A program made the position numbers and the translations under genes. 64,000 nucleotides of DNA from UBA10347 sp905182135 (GTDB lineage: Bacteria; Actinomycetota; Acidimicrobiia; Acidimicrobiales; UBA10347): NCBI GenBank assembly GCA_963925805.1, contig CAWUSE010000027.1:1-64000 (forward strand). Direction: 5' to 3'. Of this stretch, positions 16,125 through 23,568 are shown in pieces (positions within the stretch are counted from its first letter, which is position 1; every line of letters starts with the position of its first letter). The notes under the pieces are model-generated. The model was not told the origin of the DNA, ran no database searches, and worked only from the letters and a program-made list of their open reading frames with translations.

Positions 16125-17564
16125 CTAGTCCTCGGGGACGTTCTCTATCCGAATCACGTTGCTCACCAGCGCCGAGTTCGACGCACCCGACACGATCGGA
16201 ACCAGCTCCCCAGGCTGCAACAGACCCTGGTCTCGCAAGCTCTTCAGGACCGACATGATCCGTTCGGTCCCATCACCCTCGGCCTTGCCAATCGTCGGGA
16301 GTACGCCCCACGACAAGGCAAGCTGATTCGCCACTCGCTGATCAGGCGTGACTGCCAGGATTCTCGCCCGCGGACGGAAACGAGAGATTGCACGAGAGGT
16401 CGCACCAGTACCCGTAACGGTCACGATGTTCTGGCTCTTCAGTGCTGATGCAGCGCGGTGCGCAGCTGTTCGCATAGCGAACGCGACCTTGCGCACGTCA
16501 GTTTCGTCTGGGCCAAACGAAGGAGTCGAGCGCTCGATGCGTTCTGACCAGGCTTCGTGTTCGAAATTCATGTCGGCTTGATCAAGAATGTCGGCCATTG
16601 TCTCAACGACAAGCACCGGGTCATGCCCAACAGCCGTCTCACCGGACAGCATCACCGCAGACGTGCCATCGAAAACGGCATTGGCTACGTCGGTGACCTC
16701 CGCCCGCGTTGGCTGGGCCATTTCAGTCATCGATTCGAGCATCTGCGTCGCCGTGATCACAGGCTTGCCTGCGGCAACGGCTGCTGAAATGATCTTCTTC
16801 TGCAGCGCCGGCAGACCAGGCAGGCCGCATTCGAGGCCAAGGTCACCGCGGGCAACCATAACTGCATCGCTGTATTCGAGGATCGACTCCAGGTTGTCGA
16901 CAGCTGCTTGTGTTTCGATCTTCGCAACGAGCAGCGGCCCTCGAGGAGACCTTTCACCACCGAGTGCACGCATATCGCGGCCGGTCTTCACGAAGGAAAC
17001 CGCGACCATGTCCACGCCCGCCTCGTAGACAGCATCGAAGTACTTGATGTCTTCGGCAGTCGGCGAGGATTGCGACAGTCGACTCGACGGGATGTGCACA
17101 CCAGGGCGCCCGCGCATGGTTCCGCCGCGCTTAACAACGGCCGTAGCTACCTCGGCTGCCACCTCGGTGACCTCCATGGTGGCGGAGCCGTCACCCATGT
17201 GAAGTTGATCGCCCACAACCAGGTTGCGAGCAATGTCATCGACGTTCACAAAAATCTTTGTTGCCGTGCTGACTTGTTCACCAGAACGGATCTCGATTTC
17301 GGACCCGAGATCGAGCTCGACAGGATCATCGCCGAACGCAGCGCGCACCTTGGGGCCAGCAAGGTCAACGAGAATGCCGACAGCAGTATCTTGGTTTGCG
17401 ATCACTTCTTGAATCGTCTTGACTCGCTCGAGGACTCGTTCAACGCTGTCATGAGCGGTGCCCACGCGGAAGACGTTTACACCGGCGGTGATCATCTCTG
17501 CAAGGACCTCAGGCGAGTCTGATGCCGGGCCGATGGTGGCGACGATCTTAGTTTTGCGAATCAT
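16125..17564 (-). CDS. pyk: Pyruvate kinase with altered N-terminal motif
   Basis: 479 residues. It would convert phosphoenolpyruvate and ADP to pyruvate and ATP. Preserved elements are VAKIETQ (catalytic Lys), MVARGDLGLE (metal site), ITATQMLESM and AVMLSGETA, plus a full C-terminal alpha/beta domain. Unusual: the first barrel motif, normally of the form R-x-N-F-S-H, reads FRVGTAHDS here, so the Asn and Ser that help bind the monovalent cation are Gly and Ala. The gene overlaps the aldolase stop by 4 nt (ATGA) and closes the sugar operon whose gap and pfk are broken. It may still work with altered cation use, or be drifting; the frame itself is intact. Confidence 0.88.
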   Translation of the reverse strand: MIRKTKIVATIGPASDSPEVLAEMITAGVNVFRVGTAHDSVERVLERVKTIQEVIANQDTAVGILVDLAGPKVRAAFGDDPVELDLGSEIEIRSGEQVSTATKIFVNVDDIARNLVVGDQLHMGDGSATMEVTEVAAEVATAVVKRGGTMRGRPGVHIPSSRLSQSSPTAEDIKYFDAVYEAGVDMVAVSFVKTGRDMRALGGERSPRGPLLVAKIETQAAVDNLESILEYSDAVMVARGDLGLECGLPGLPALQKKIISAAVAAGKPVITATQMLESMTEMAQPTRAEVTDVANAVFDGTSAVMLSGETAVGHDPVLVVETMADILDQADMNFEHEAWSERIERSTPSFGPDETDVRKVAFAMRTAAHRAASALKSQNIVTVTGTGATSRAISRFRPRARILAVTPDQRVANQLALSWGVLPTIGKAEGDGTERIMSVLKSLRDQGLLQPGELVPIVSGASNSALVSNVIRIENVPED

Positions 17565-18454
17565 GTAATTGAAGCCTCGAAAATCTTTTCGATAGTGGCG
17601 GTGATGGCGGCGTCGAACTCTGCTTGCACCTGGTCTGCGCGGATTTCACTGGTCAACACCCGCGAGAAGCTTGCAATTGTGCCCGCATTTTGCGCAAGTC
17701 GCGAACAAGACTCTTCCAGGTCGTATCCACCCGATAGTGCAACCACCCGCACGACGTTGGGGTGGGCAACCAGCGATGCGTAGTGACCTGGGCTTTCTGG
17801 CAGGGTCAGCTTCAGTATTACCTTGCGATCGCCGAGAGCATCAAGTTCCCTGCTGATCGCCTGAAGAACGAGTTCTTCGGCCTCTTGCTTGTCGGCGGCG
17901 TGGATGTTCACCTCTGGTTCGATGATGGGCATCAAGCCGGCGTTGAGGATCTGGTTGCCCACAGCAAATTGCTGGGCGACAAGCTGTTCGATACCCCTGG
18001 GGTTCGCACTCTGCACAACCGACCGCATCTTTGTGCCAAAGACACCTTTAGCATTCGCCCGTTCGAGCAACGAGCCCAAACCTGGGTTGTCTTTCATCAG
18101 TTGCACGCCATCGACTTCGTCGGCCAAACCAACATCGGTCTTCACGAATGGGACTATCTGCTTACGGGTCCAAAGGTACTCAGCCGCAGCCAGGCCATCG
18201 ATCTGGCGTTCCATGGTCTGTTCAAACAGGATGGCTCCCACGACTCGGGCGCCGGTGAAACCCGGGCTAGTCATGATGCGGGTTCGCATAGCGTGCACTA
18301 GATCAAACATTTCGCTATCGGTCGACCACGCGTCGGCTTCGATGCCATATGCAGCAAGCGCCTTCGGTGTACTGCCACCGCTCTGGTCAAGCGCTGCTAT
18401 GAAACCATCAGTGTTGGCGACGCTGTCGAGTTGTGTGTCGAACTGGGTGGTCAT
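17561..18454 (-). CDS. Class I fructose-bisphosphate aldolase
   Basis: 297 residues from MTTQFDTQLD. The sequence has the marks of class I (Schiff-base) aldolases of the bacterial fructose-bisphosphate aldolase type: ALDQSGGSTPKAL near the N-terminus, ILFEQTMERQ, VPFVKTDVGLA, IIEPEVNIHA and VILKLTLPE (where the Lys in LKLTLP is the probable Schiff-base residue), and ALSGGYD near 240. It cleaves fructose 1,6-bisphosphate to two triose phosphates, and can run in the gluconeogenic direction. Its ATG overlaps the TGA of the pfk remnant and its own TGA overlaps the pyk ATG, so it sits in the middle of a coupled operon. GAGG lies just before the start. Confidence 0.88.
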   Translation of the reverse strand: MTTQFDTQLDSVANTDGFIAALDQSGGSTPKALAAYGIEADAWSTDSEMFDLVHAMRTRIMTSPGFTGARVVGAILFEQTMERQIDGLAAAEYLWTRKQIVPFVKTDVGLADEVDGVQLMKDNPGLGSLLERANAKGVFGTKMRSVVQSANPRGIEQLVAQQFAVGNQILNAGLMPIIEPEVNIHAADKQEAEELVLQAISRELDALGDRKVILKLTLPESPGHYASLVAHPNVVRVVALSGGYDLEESCSRLAQNAGTIASFSRVLTSEIRADQVQAEFDAAITATIEKIFEASIT

Positions 18455-19052
18455 GACGTCCTCGGGTTGGGGAGTTGTGCGAAGAAAACGGGCGCAGAGC
18501 GCCACAAGTCTTCCGGCACGAACTTGGGCTTGCGCATAATGTCACCAAGCGGGGTTGTTTCGATCTTGCCGTTGTTAAAAGTCACCATGTGGCCGTATCC
18601 ATCGTTGTACACAGCGTCGACTGCAGCCACGCCGAATCAAAGCAAAAGGTGCCCTCGGTTCCGGAAACATGATTATCAAAGGTCTTTGGAACACCGACCA
18701 CATTGGCCATGTCTTCCCCGCCGACCACCTTTAGCGCACGAGGTTCGATGGCTTTCATAGTTGTCCGCACCTGGGCGGGGCTGTCTTCGACCATGTATCG
18801 CGTAACCCGAGACGTACAAATTAGTGTACCGCAGCCAGGGAGCGTGCCTCGAAGCTGGCCGATGTCGAGCTCTTCGCCATCGTTGTCAATGACACCTCGC
18901 CATCGGTCGAGGAACCCAAAGCCCTGCGCGGCACAAACTTGCAGCTTCTGGCGCACGAAAGAACCAGTGACCGCGTTCAGGCCGGCGCAGTCGCTACCGC
19001 TGGTAAGAGCGCCGATTTGCTTGGGGCCAGCGCTCGGCAAAGCTGGGCTCAA
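18451..19052 (-). pseudogene. pfkA: 6-phosphofructokinase remnant, internally deleted and frameshifted
   Basis: The first frame, from a TTG that overlaps the gap stop, gives a clear phosphofructokinase N-terminus: IGALTSGSDCAGLNAV, then ICTSR and KVVGGEDMANVVGVPKTFDN, followed by GTEGTFCFDSA. About 14 residues after GGED are missing, and the second Asp of the PKTxDND motif is His. After about 150 codons the frame breaks; the next frame resumes with AAVDAVYNDGYGHMVTFNNG and ends LYxxAxVFF-like (DLWRSAPVFFAQLPNP) at a TGA overlapping the aldolase ATG. The central ~130-150 residues are absent. The gene cannot make an active enzyme. Confidence 0.85.
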
Positions 19053-19512
19053 GAGATTGCAGCGCCTGCGAGGTCAACGAGGCGGTTGGAGTGGCCCCAT
19101 TCGTTGTCGTACCAGCGGGCGATCTTGACCACGTTGCCCATGTCCAACGCCACGCTCGAGTCAACGGTGCATGACGCTTCGGTCCCCACAATGTCTGAAG
19201 ATACAAGCGGTTCATCGCTGTCCTCCAGCACGCGAGCAAGTTGCCCCAAGCAGAAGTCAACCGGAGGACCGTGTTGAGCTTGTCGACAGAGGCATCAGCG
19301 TTGAGGGTGCCTCCAAAATCAGTGACCGAACCGTTGGAGATCGACACCTGCGTTGCCAAGCCGTGCAACTTGCCATCCACGTGCAGCATTACCAGGCTGC
19401 TAGCACGAGTGGCACCAGTAGATATCGGAATCGCGTTCGCGGCGACAGCACGGGCTCGACGAAGGCAGCTATGGGGCCCACCAACGGTCGATAGTTACCC
19501 GTATGGGCATCT
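19049..19512 (-). pseudogene. gap: Glyceraldehyde-3-phosphate dehydrogenase remnant (C-terminal half, two frameshifts)
   Basis: Starting 3 nt after the fructokinase stop, three frames in succession give GAPDH sequence: DAHTGNYRPLVGP, then LRRARAVAANAIPISTGA through VDGKLHGLATQV and SNGSVTDFGGTLN, and finally DSDEPLVSSDIVG through VVKIARWYDNEWGHSNRLVD to a TGA. The NAD-binding domain and the catalytic Cys (about the first 175 residues) are missing, with the break exactly at the fructokinase end. Frame changes fall near 19470 and 19250. The remnant stop overlaps the TTG start of the pfk remnant. Confidence 0.88.
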
Positions 19513-19515
19513 GTC

Positions 19516-20445
19516 CTAGCCCGAGAAAGTTTGGGGGCTCGAAGCAAGCAAGCTCTCGGCGAGAAGCGCTGCGCCCATAAGACCAGCGTCGTTGCCAAGC
19601 GCACCGGTTGCAATCAGGTCGCGATTGGTGGCATGACTCACCGAGTAGCCGCCGAGATGGCGATGAGTTGCTGTCGCTATACGAGGGGCGAGATGTTTGC
19701 GTGCCCCGACACCACCGCTGAACAGGATCTTGTCTGGAGAGAACGCGTAGGTCAGGACTCGGACGAGTTGTGCCAAATAGTCAGCTTCGAGGTTCCACAC
19801 CTCGTTGCGACCGCTGAGCGATGCTGGGGTTGCACCCCATCGCGCTTGCAACGCTGGGCCGCTGGCCATGCCCTCGAGGCAGTCGCCGTGAAACGGACAC
19901 ATGCCTTCGAAGGCGTCGCCGTCGACGCGACGCACTGGCATATGGCCAAGCTCAATATGGTCTCGACCGCGAAATGGCATGCCATCGATCAGCACCCCAG
20001 CACCGATGCCAGTGCCGACCGTGATGTAGGCAATCGAGTCGTACCCGCGCCCGGCACCAAGACGGTGTTCGGCGACCGCAGCTGCCTCGACGTCGGTCTG
20101 GATGGCAGCTGGCACTGCTGTTGCATCGCGTAGGTGATCGAGCAGTGGTGTGCCCGCCCAACCAGGTTTTGGCGTGGGGGCAATGGAGCCATAGGACGCA
20201 GAGTCCCGATCCACGATCAGCGGACCGAACGAAGCAATGCCGAGGGCGCCGATGCTGCTATGAGAAGCAAAGAAGTCGGTCACTGCCTTCAGCGTCGCGC
20301 CGGGTGTTGTTGTCGACACCCGGATCTGGTTAACGATCCCAAGGTTGCTGTTCAACACCGCGGCGCGAAATTTTGTGCCGCCAGCTTCAACAGCACCCAA
20401 AAGATCAGTGGTGCCGATCGGGTTAGATACATGCGAGTTTGTCAT
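19516..20445 (-). CDS. ROK-family fructokinase
   Basis: 309 residues. The ROK N-terminal phosphate loop GAVEAGGTKFRAAV (near 17-30) and the zinc motif CPFHGDCLEG (near 183-192) followed by ASGPALQARWG are typical of the fructokinase branch of the ROK family rather than glucokinase; TVGTGIGAGVLIDG carries the usual sugar-binding loop. It phosphorylates fructose (possibly mannose) with ATP in the cytoplasm. It is the first gene of the sugar operon and appears intact, but everything directly after its stop is a truncated gap. A divergent LacI-family regulator remnant lies upstream, with 17-nt repeats in the shared promoter region. Confidence 0.85.
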   Translation of the reverse strand: MTNSHVSNPIGTTDLLGAVEAGGTKFRAAVLNSNLGIVNQIRVSTTTPGATLKAVTDFFASHSSIGALGIASFGPLIVDRDSASYGSIAPTPKPGWAGTPLLDHLRDATAVPAAIQTDVEAAAVAEHRLGAGRGYDSIAYITVGTGIGAGVLIDGMPFRGRDHIELGHMPVRRVDGDAFEGMCPFHGDCLEGMASGPALQARWGATPASLSGRNEVWNLEADYLAQLVRVLTYAFSPDKILFSGGVGARKHLAPRIATATHRHLGGYSVSHATNRDLIATGALGNDAGLMGAALLAESLLASSPQTFSG

Positions 20446-20470
20446 ACGTCATCTTCTGGTGAAGAGAACT

Positions 20471-20516
20471 GCCGTGTTGCAGCCAATGCCGTGTTGCAGC
20501 CAATGCCGTGTTGCCA
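20471..20516. repeat. 17-nt tandem duplication, 2.7 copies, between fructokinase and lacI remnant
   Basis: GCCGTGTTGCAGCCAAT occurs at 20471-20487 and 20488-20504, followed by a partial copy GCCGTGTTGCCA at 20505-20516. It lies 26 nt from the fructokinase start. Confidence 0.9.
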
Positions 20517-20526
20517 ACGTTGTTAA
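20512..20526. promoter_or_regulatory. LacI-type operator-like palindrome
   Basis: TGCCAACGTTGTTA is centred on AACGTT, the central CG palindrome usual for LacI-family operators; CAACGTTG is perfectly symmetric. A closer match to the pattern TGAxAACGTTxTCA lies at 20557-20570, although that one also encodes residues of the regulator remnant. They would have controlled the fructokinase operon. Confidence 0.35.
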
Positions 20527-21068
20527 TACACTGACAACGCAGAACCTAGGGCGCCTTGAAAACGTTGTCAACGGCGAGCCTGGCGTATCACGCCGACTCG
20601 AAGAACCCGTCGCCGCCGCGATAATCGAGCTTGGTTATGAGCCTGACCATGGGGCTCGCACCTTGTGCCGAACAACCCAAACGCCACGACAAACTGATTC
20701 AAGCATTCACAGGCCACCGCGTCGACGGACTCATGATCGTGCCGGTCGGGGCGCCCACCAGTCGCCCTTTAGACGTGCTCGAACGCGAGATTAAACGAGG
20801 CACCGCAGTTGTATTTATCGACCGCGACCCCGGCTTCACCGCCATCTTCTCTGCCCAAAACGGACTCACCCTCGGTGCCGTTCGCGCACTGCAGACACTA
20901 GGAATGCAGCACGACATTGCACTGGTCGGTTTCGACCACAATGACTCGGCCGACATCGCCAACCCTGGTGTTACCACAGTCCGCCAGAACGCCCAAGACG
21001 TCGGGCCACGAGCAGGCGAACTGCTTTTCAACAGATTAAGCGGCGATCAGCGCCCCGCCATCCGCTAG
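20520..21068 (+). pseudogene. LacI-family regulator remnant
   Basis: The first readable segment (about 20550-20690) matches the end of a LacI DNA-binding domain: ENVVNGEPGVSRRLEEP and AAIIELGYEPDHGARTL. A frame change follows, and the second segment gives KLIQAFTGHRVDGLMIVP, then GTAVVFIDRDPGF jumps directly to TAIFSAQNGLTLGAVRAL and VGFDHNDSADIANPGVTTVR, ending LLFNRLSGDQRPAIR. Roughly 100 codons of the sugar-binding domain are missing after FIDR, and the start of the helix-turn-helix is unclear. This was presumably the repressor of the divergent fructokinase-gap-pfk-aldolase-pyk operon. Confidence 0.85.
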
Positions 21069-21078
21069 ATCGTTCCCG

Positions 21079-22599
21079 TCACGCTGGTGCCCCGCGGTTC
21101 CGGCGAGATCCCGAGTCCGCAGCACCTAAACCCGCCCGGCGGCCAAAGACAGCACCGGAAGTAAGTCCGGACCCACCAGGATAACCGCCGATAAAGACGC
21201 CGCCGACGAGTTCCCCGCAGGCATGCAGCCCTTCGATCAGCGATCCGTCATCACGCAGCACACTGCCTCGATCGTCGACCTGCAACCCACCATAGGTAAA
21301 GGTGATCCCGCCCGTCACTGGGAAAGCCCGAAACGGTGGCGTATCGAGTGACTGTGCCCAGTTAGATTTTGGCGGCTGAATTCCTGCTGCTTGTTTGCCA
21401 TCCTTGATCGATGGGTCGAAGCGAGTCTCTTGGTCCACCGCAGCGTTAAACGCCGCAACCGTCGCGCAAGCCTGTTCTTGGTCGACCTCATCAAGCTGAG
21501 CGATCAGCCCATCCAGCGTTTCACTTTCGACGAAGGCGGCATCATGAAACCGATACTCCTCGTACAACAACTCGGAGACTTTGGCGTCAAACAGCTGCCA
21601 TGCCCGGTGTCCGGGCTGCTCGAGAACCGCTCGACCGAACTGGGCATAAGTGTAATTCCGGAAGTCCTTGCCCTCGTCAACGAAACGTTCGCCGCGATCG
21701 TTCAACATGATGCCCAGGAAGTAGCAGATCTTGCGGTAATTCTTGCGCTCGAGATGTGGTAGATCAAGATTGGCAAAGTCAGGCATGTGGAGGTCCATAG
21801 GCGTGGCATGGCAGTTCTCGTAGGCGCCATGGCGCTTGGCCCCCTGGGTATACGCCAGGTCCAAACCAATCCCTGTGTTGTGCGGCGTTCCTCGCACCTT
21901 CGCCACTTTCCAGTCCTGACCGAGATGTTCGACGCGCATGTCCGCGTTCGCTTCGAAGCCGCCACAAGCCAACACCACCGCGGATGCATGAACCTCTTCT
22001 CCGGATTCGAGCACCACCCCACACACTCGCCCGTCGCTCACGATCAGGTCGGCTACACCACTCGAATAACGGATCGACCCACCAAGGTCGTGCATGACAG
22101 CGAGTTCTCGATCCACAAGCCCGGGACCCTCGCCGGCAGCGGCCAAGGTCAGACCACCCCAGAACACGAACCTGCCGTCCTGTTCGAACGATTGCCGCCC
22201 ATAGATCGGCTCAAAGCGCACGCCATGTTGTGCCAGCCATTGCATCGTGGGCAGCGATTCGTCTACCAACACCTGTTGTTCAACAGAGAGATCCTGGCCG
22301 TGATTAAAGCTTCGAAGATCGGCTGCGAAGTCAGACCTCGGATAGGCCCCGAAATCAGCCAGCGGGAGTCGAGCGTCGTCTGGATCCTCCAATAGTGGCA
22401 ACAGATCGCTGCTGTCGTCGTAGGCGAAACGCATGGCGCCAGCGGTGTAGCGACTATTGCCACCAGCAAGCGATGGATCCGCCTTTTCCAGTACAAGAAC
22501 CGATGCGCCAGCGCCGAGTGCAGCGATTGCAGCGCACATAGCGGCATTGCCCGAACCAACAACGACAACGTCATAGGCAGGTGAGTTATCTCTCATCAT
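21079..22599 (-). CDS. FAD-dependent fumarate reductase/tricarballylate dehydrogenase-like flavoprotein
   Basis: About 506 residues from MMRDNSPAYD. A Rossmann FAD site VVVVGSGNAAMCAA is followed by the adenine-ribose Glu in LVLEKA, AGGNSRYTAGAMRF, and C-terminal PVTGGITFTYGGLQVDDRG and GGYPGGSGLTSGAVFGRRAG, the pattern of the succinate dehydrogenase/fumarate reductase flavoprotein superfamily; the soluble form most like it is tricarballylate dehydrogenase (TcuA). It would oxidise or reduce a C4-C6 carboxylic acid or a steroid-like enone. Its first Met codons overlap the stop of a tiny membrane protein upstream, with which it is coupled. Confidence 0.8.
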   Translation of the reverse strand: MMRDNSPAYDVVVVGSGNAAMCAAIAALGAGASVLVLEKADPSLAGGNSRYTAGAMRFAYDDSSDLLPLLEDPDDARLPLADFGAYPRSDFAADLRSFNHGQDLSVEQQVLVDESLPTMQWLAQHGVRFEPIYGRQSFEQDGRFVFWGGLTLAAAGEGPGLVDRELAVMHDLGGSIRYSSGVADLIVSDGRVCGVVLESGEEVHASAVVLACGGFEANADMRVEHLGQDWKVAKVRGTPHNTGIGLDLAYTQGAKRHGAYENCHATPMDLHMPDFANLDLPHLERKNYRKICYFLGIMLNDRGERFVDEGKDFRNYTYAQFGRAVLEQPGHRAWQLFDAKVSELLYEEYRFHDAAFVESETLDGLIAQLDEVDQEQACATVAAFNAAVDQETRFDPSIKDGKQAAGIQPPKSNWAQSLDTPPFRAFPVTGGITFTYGGLQVDDRGSVLRDDGSLIEGLHACGELVGGVFIGGYPGGSGLTSGAVFGRRAGLGAADSGSRRNRGAPA

Positions 22600-22748
22600 G
22601 AAGTACCGATGTCGGCCCAGACCAGCGGGGCCAGACCCAGACAAATGATCACCCATGTCGCCAGGAACGTCCACGCGTCCATCCCTGAGCGGAGAGCCCC
22701 GTGCCGTGGCTCAGTCGCTGCGCCCGTTATTTTAGATTCGTCCATCAT
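22596..22748 (-). CDS. Small single-span membrane protein coupled to the flavoprotein
   Basis: Starting at ATG 22746-22748 (or the adjacent ATG at 22745) with GAGG 5 nt upstream, this 49-50 residue protein has a polar N-terminus (MMDESKITGAATEPRHG) and one hydrophobic helix AWTFLATWVIICLGLAPLVW, ending ADIGTS. Its TGA lies inside the ATGATG start of the flavoprotein, so translation is coupled. A longer reading back to 22865 is unlikely because it runs into the Nudix gene. It may anchor the flavoprotein to the membrane or pass electrons through a partner; this is inference. Confidence 0.55.
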   Translation of the reverse strand: MMDESKITGAATEPRHGALRSGMDAWTFLATWVIICLGLAPLVWADIGTS

Positions 22749-22794
22749 TACCTCAAGCATCGTGCAGGAACGCTGGTATCTCTTATCGACACAG

Positions 22795-23565
22795 TCACTT
22801 CCACGCAAAGACCGGTTGTTCAAGCGTATCGACCCGCATCGATGCTCCTTCAAGGCCCACCGCACGGAACTGGTACATAATCGCTCCGGTCGGAGCGTGG
22901 ATCAGGTCGCCACCAACGGGTATTTGCACGACGGGTCGGTCGCTCTCGTCAATCTCAACGAAACGTGGCGAATCGGGCCGCTGGAGTTCATCAAACGAAA
23001 TGCGGTGTACTGACGCTACTTCGTCGGGATTCGCTATCGGCTCGTGCTCGGGTCCGGCCCAAAACACGAACGGTGACATCACATAACCCGACCGAGTCGG
23101 GTAGTCATCAAGCCGTCCGATCAGATCACTGGGAGTCAAGGCAAGCGCAACTTCTTCGTGGGTTTCACGAAGCGCAGCTTGCAGCGGTGTTTCTCCCTCA
23201 TCAATGCGCCCCCCGGGAAATGCCCACTGGCGGGCGTGTGCAGACAGATGCGCTCCTCGACGGGTGAGCAGCAACGCCGCTCCGCCAGCAGTGCCATCGA
23301 CACGCCCAGTAAACAAATCTGACTCGGTGCCGGGCGCTCCCCCAACATCGAGCAACCGGTCGACGGCCAAGTCGTCACTCCCGTGAAGGTCAGCGTCGCT
23401 ATCGATGAGCACAAGAGCAACCGCTGCATGACGCCGCCCGTCGAGCCGATGTTCGCGCACCTGGTGACGTGCCAGGTTTGCAGTGATCTTGGTGCGTAAT
23501 TCCGGGGTGAAGTCCACACGCCACCATCGCGGTTTGTATCCACCGCTTCCAAATGCAACGCTCAA
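22795..23565 (-). CDS. Nudix hydrolase (CoA-pyrophosphatase-like)
   Basis: 256 residues read from a TTG; a GTG 16 codons inside (VDFTPELRTK) is an alternative. The Nudix box GGRIDEGETPLQAALRETHE-EV (near 127-148) has all catalytic glutamates, with the final Gly replaced by Ala. The preceding AHARQWAFPGG and the following YPTRSGYVMSPFVFW are typical of the CoA diphosphatase (NudL/YeaB-like) group, which trims CoA or acyl-CoA. It is divergent from the enoyl-CoA hydratase gene with starts only 3 nt apart, so their promoters overlap each other's coding sequence. Confidence 0.8.
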   Translation of the reverse strand: MSVAFGSGGYKPRWWRVDFTPELRTKITANLARHQVREHRLDGRRHAAVALVLIDSDADLHGSDDLAVDRLLDVGGAPGTESDLFTGRVDGTAGGAALLLTRRGAHLSAHARQWAFPGGRIDEGETPLQAALRETHEEVALALTPSDLIGRLDDYPTRSGYVMSPFVFWAGPEHEPIANPDEVASVHRISFDELQRPDSPRFVEIDESDRPVVQIPVGGDLIHAPTGAIMYQFRAVGLEGASMRVDTLEQPVFAWK

Positions 23566-23568
23566 GGC

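Noticed and set aside
16908..17522. 204-codon plus-strand open frame opposite pyk
   Set aside because: Antisense to conserved pyruvate kinase; composition is that of a mirrored coding strand.
20557..20570. Second LacI-type palindrome TGAAAACGTTGTCA
   Set aside because: It coincides with codons of the regulator remnant that match the family there, so its symmetry may be incidental; mentioned only under the neighbouring site.
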